Source of the DNA: JASFRS01 sp050114795 | GTDB taxonomy: Bacteria > Pseudomonadota > Alphaproteobacteria > Sphingomonadales > CAKZYD01 | Reading direction: 5' to 3' | Length of the DNA: 8,859 bases | Assembly: GCA_050114795.1 (NCBI GenBank) | Contig: JASFRS010000099.1 | Location: 1-8,859, forward strand | Shown here: positions 6,520 through 8,859 of the stretch, one piece after another | Numbering within the stretch: position 1 is the first letter of the stretch | Layout of the letters: the number at the start of each line of letters is the position of its first letter | Notes under the pieces: generated by a model | Database searches by the model: none | What the model was told of the DNA's origin: nothing | What the model saw: only the letters and a program-made list of their open reading frames with translations | Position numbers and translations under genes: made by a program

Positions 6520-6751
6520 GTTGCGTACGAGGTCTATAGCGGATCGAAAATCCACTGAAGAAAGCATATGCTGATACAAATTCGAGAAAAAGTCCAAATT
6601 GTTTTACTTAAAATTGTTGTGAACACAAAAAATCGATTATTTTTCGGTTTAGATGGCATAAAACCGCACTTATTACCGTTTCCTTCCGGATGGCAGTAAA
6701 AACTGCAGTTTCGTGATGCTGACAAGAATGCAGATAGAGTCTCCGAATGGC

Positions 6752-6780
6752 TTGGGAGTTCCAATCTCGTTCGTTATACT
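6752..6780 (+). promoter_or_regulatory. uvrB promoter (-35/-10)
   Basis: TTGGGA (6752-6757) and TATACT (6775-6780) are separated by exactly 17 nt, a good sigma-70-type promoter. Transcription should begin near 6787, giving a leader of about 38 nt before the ATG at 6825. The spacer contains the SOS box. Confidence 0.7.
6758..6772 (+). promoter_or_regulatory. LexA SOS box GTTC-N7-GTTC
   Basis: GTTC at 6758-6761 and GTTC at 6769-6772 are separated by 7 nt. This direct repeat is the established LexA operator of alphaproteobacteria. It fills the spacer between the -35 and -10 hexamers of uvrB, where bound LexA would block RNA polymerase. uvrB is a known SOS gene in many bacteria, so motif, position and target agree. 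Confidence 0.8.
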
Positions 6781-6824
6781 CGCCTTCCCATTTGGAATTA
6801 AAGTTGAAGCTGCAGAGCGCACCC

Positions 6825-8859
6825 ATGAATAAACCACTCGTCATTCGCGATAATTTTGAAGCGCTCACTCAACCCGCGCCCTTCATACCCCATAAGGCCG
6901 CCCGCCCTGAGAAGTCCGAGGGCGGCAAACCTCTTATGATGAAAAGCGATTTCGAACCATCGGGCGACCAACCCACCGCTATTAAGGAATTGGTTCAAGG
7001 CGTTAATCAACAAGAACGCAGTCAGGTTCTTTTAGGCGTTACCGGGTCCGGCAAAACCTTCACTATGGCCAAAGTGATTGAAGAGACACAGCGCCCTGCC
7101 CTCATTTTGGCACCTAATAAGACTTTAGCAGCGCAACTCTATGGAGAATTCAAAAGCTTCTTCCCCGACAACGCAGTCGAATATTTCGTCTCGTATTACG
7201 ACTATTATCAACCGGAAGCTTATGTGCCGCGCACGGACACCTATATTGAAAAAGAAAGCTCCGTAAACGCACAGATCGATCGCATGCGTCACAGCGCAAC
7301 CCGTGCGCTTCTTGAACGTGATGATGTGGTGATTGTGGCGTCAGTTTCCTGTCTTTACGGTATCGGCTCAGTCGAAACCTACTCTGCCATGACGGTTACC
7401 CTGAAGGCTGGTGACATATTGGACCCACGGGAACTCATCCGTAAACTGGTTAGTCTGCAATATAAGCGTAATGATGCAAATTTTGTACGCGGCACTTTTC
7501 GGGTGCGCGGGGATGTAGTGGAACTTTTCCCATCCCACTATGAAGACCGGGCTTGGCGTTTTGATTTCTTTGGCGATGAGCTTGAAAAGGTCATAGAATT
7601 CGACCCCCTAACCGGTGAAGTTTCCGCCAATATGGAATTTGTCCGGGTCTATGCAAATTCTCACTATGTGACGCCGGGGCCAACTTTGGACCAGGCGATG
7701 AAGGCGATGAAGCTGGAGCTGGATGCAACGTTGAAACACTTCCAGGCCAATAACATGTTACTTGAGGCTCAGAGAATCGAGCAGCGCACACGCTTTGACC
7801 TGGAAATGATTGCAGCCACCGGCTCCTGCCCTGGCATTGAGAATTACTCACGCTTTCTCACAGGTCGTTTGCCTGGCGAGCCACCGCCAACATTATTCGA
7901 ATATCTGCCTGAAAATGCGTTGCTTTTCATTGATGAAAGTCATGTGACAGTGCCGCAAATCGGCGGGATGTCCCGGGGTGATACCAAACGTAAGGTAACT
8001 TTGGCCAATTATGGCTTCCGCTTGCCTTCCTGCGTGGACAACCGCCCACTCCATTTCGAGGAATGGGATAGCATGCGGCCGCAGACCGTTTTCGTCTCAG
8101 CCACTCCAGGGCCCTGGGAAATGAATGAAACCGGTGGAACATTTGCAGAGCAGGTCATTCGGCCCACAGGACTGATTGACCCGGTGACTGAAATTAGACC
8201 GGTTGAGCATCAAGTCGATGATCTCATTCATGAAGCCAAGCTGGAGGCGCAAAAGGGTAATCGTGTACTCGTCACTGTTTTGACCAAGCGTATGGCTGAA
8301 GATCTGACCGAATATATGCATGAACAAGGCATTCGCGTGCGTTATATGCACAGCGACATCGACACGCTGGAACGCATTGAAATCATGCGGGATTTACGCC
8401 TGGGTGCATTTGACGTGTTAATCGGCATCAACCTGCTGCGTGAAGGACTTGATATCCCTGAATGTGGGCTAGTCGCGATATTGGATGCGGACAAAGAGGG
8501 CTTTTTGCGTTCTGAAACATCGCTTGTCCAAACCATTGGCCGGGCAGCGCGGAATATAGATGGACGCGTCTTGCTTTATGCAGACAAAATCACCGGCTCA
8601 ATGGACCGGGCGTTAAAAGAAACCGAACGTCGGCGTACCAAGCAAATCGCTTATAATGAAGAACATGGCATCACGCCGCAGAGTGTGCGCAAAGCCATTG
8701 GCGACATCATTCAAAGTACGGCAGAGAAAGATTATCTCACACCGCAGATTGAAGATGGCGTCGAGGGCGCACCCGGCCATATGGTCGGCCATAATCTCAA
8801 AGCCTATATTGAGGATATGGAACGGCGCATGAAAGAGGCTGCTGGCAATCTTGAATTCG
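6825..8859 (+). CDS. uvrB: UvrB, excinuclease ABC subunit B (3' end outside window)
   Basis: The DNA-damage verification helicase of nucleotide excision repair: it is loaded by UvrA, clamps damaged DNA and recruits UvrC. The visible 678 residues contain Walker A GVTGSGKT (71-78), the DNA-clamping beta-hairpin region with YYDYYQPEAYVP (124-135), Walker B FIDESH (368-373), TVFVSATPGP (421-430), motif V INLLREGLDIPE (535-546) and motif VI QTIGRAARN (569-577). The frame is open to the last base. It stops in YIEDMERRMKEAAGNLEF, the beginning of the C-terminal UVR motif that binds UvrC, so perhaps 30 or more residues are missing. The start ATG at 6825 has only a weak ribosome site (CAGAG) but lies 38 nt after the predicted transcription start. 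It gives about 40 residues ahead of the conserved FEPSGDQPTAI, longer than in E. coli and usual in alphaproteobacteria. ATG 6936 is an alternative start. Confidence 0.97.
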   Translation, partial: MNKPLVIRDNFEALTQPAPFIPHKAARPEKSEGGKPLMMKSDFEPSGDQPTAIKELVQGVNQQERSQVLLGVTGSGKTFTMAKVIEETQRPALILAPNKTLAAQLYGEFKSFFPDNAVEYFVSYYDYYQPEAYVPRTDTYIEKESSVNAQIDRMRHSATRALLERDDVVIVASVSCLYGIGSVETYSAMTVTLKAGDILDPRELIRKLVSLQYKRNDANFVRGTFRVRGDVVELFPSHYEDRAWRFDFFGDELEKVIEFDPLTGEVSANMEFVRVYANSHYVTPGPTLDQAMKAMKLELDATLKHFQANNMLLEAQRIEQRTRFDLEMIAATGSCPGIENYSRFLTGRLPGEPPPTLFEYLPENALLFIDESHVTVPQIGGMSRGDTKRKVTLANYGFRLPSCVDNRPLHFEEWDSMRPQTVFVSATPGPWEMNETGGTFAEQVIRPTGLIDPVTEIRPVEHQVDDLIHEAKLEAQKGNRVLVTVLTKRMAEDLTEYMHEQGIRVRYMHSDIDTLERIEIMRDLRLGAFDVLIGINLLREGLDIPECGLVAILDADKEGFLRSETSLVQTIGRAARNIDGRVLLYADKITGSMDRALKETERRRTKQIAYNEEHGITPQSVRKAIGDIIQSTAEKDYLTPQIEDGVEGAPGHMVGHNLKAYIEDMERRMKEAAGNLEF

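Larger units (their letters stand above)
6367..6757. other. 391-nt non-coding stretch with several inverted repeats
   Basis: This divergent region separates the leftward 123-residue gene from rightward uvrB. I see no convincing gene: the minus-strand frames here are weak, low in typical protein pattern, and overlap the uvrB promoter. It holds dyads at 6435-6449, 6490-6513, 6512-6525, 6617-6628 and 6693-6706 and an AT-rich part around 6590-6660. The uvrB promoter and SOS box begin immediately to the right. Confidence 0.6.

Noticed and set aside
6534..6868. Two overlapping minus-strand frames (6534-6764 and 6608-6868) between the unknown gene and uvrB
   Set aside because: They cover the uvrB promoter, SOS box and, for one, the uvrB start; the first begins at TTG; both translations look unlike conserved proteins.
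8106..8117. Perfect 12-bp palindrome CCAGGGCCCTGG
   Set aside because: It lies inside uvrB and encodes the conserved PGPW of the SATPGPW motif, so coding constraint explains it.
1..8859. Mobile element, prophage, defence system or CRISPR array
   Set aside because: No transposase, integrase, terminal repeats, spaced repeats or defence-type domains are seen; the genes are housekeeping or stress-repair types.

Overview
The window reads as ordinary chromosomal DNA of an alphaproteobacterium with roughly balanced base composition. Three things point there: the direct-repeat SOS box GTTC-N7-GTTC in front of uvrB, the extended UvrB N-terminus, and the trxB-LysR pair. I cannot name the genus. There is no sign of a mobile element, CRISPR array, tRNA or rRNA.

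Layout. A gene enters from the left edge (2-352, +) and encodes the tail of a histidine-kinase-like ATPase domain whose nucleotide-binding boxes look worn. It is followed by trxB (432-1397, +) and, 4 nt later, a LysR-type regulator (1402-2301, +). The LysR gene meets the next transcription unit tail to tail, with both stop codons inside one TTAA. That unit runs leftward as msrP (3594-4562, -), msrQ (2945-3583, -) and a HAD phosphatase (2298-2948, -), with very tight junctions. Upstream of it, also leftward, are an aspartate aminotransferase (4650-5852, -) and a small conserved-looking protein of unknown function (5995-6366, -). A 458-nt stretch (6367-6824) separates these from uvrB (6825 to the right edge, +), which lacks its C-terminal end. 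This stretch holds several inverted repeats and, at its right end, an SOS-controlled promoter.

How the genes work together. Much of the window concerns oxidative damage and repair. TrxB supplies reducing power to cytoplasmic thioredoxin. MsrP and MsrQ repair methionine sulfoxide in periplasmic proteins. UvrB is the damage-verifying helicase of nucleotide excision repair. The aminotransferase is central amino-acid metabolism and probably a bystander.

I see no clearly new multi-gene system. The best leads are regulatory: a 13-bp stem that would hide both the Shine-Dalgarno site and the start codon of msrP, a LexA box placed exactly in the -35/-10 spacer of uvrB, and a structured leader in front of the unknown 123-residue protein.
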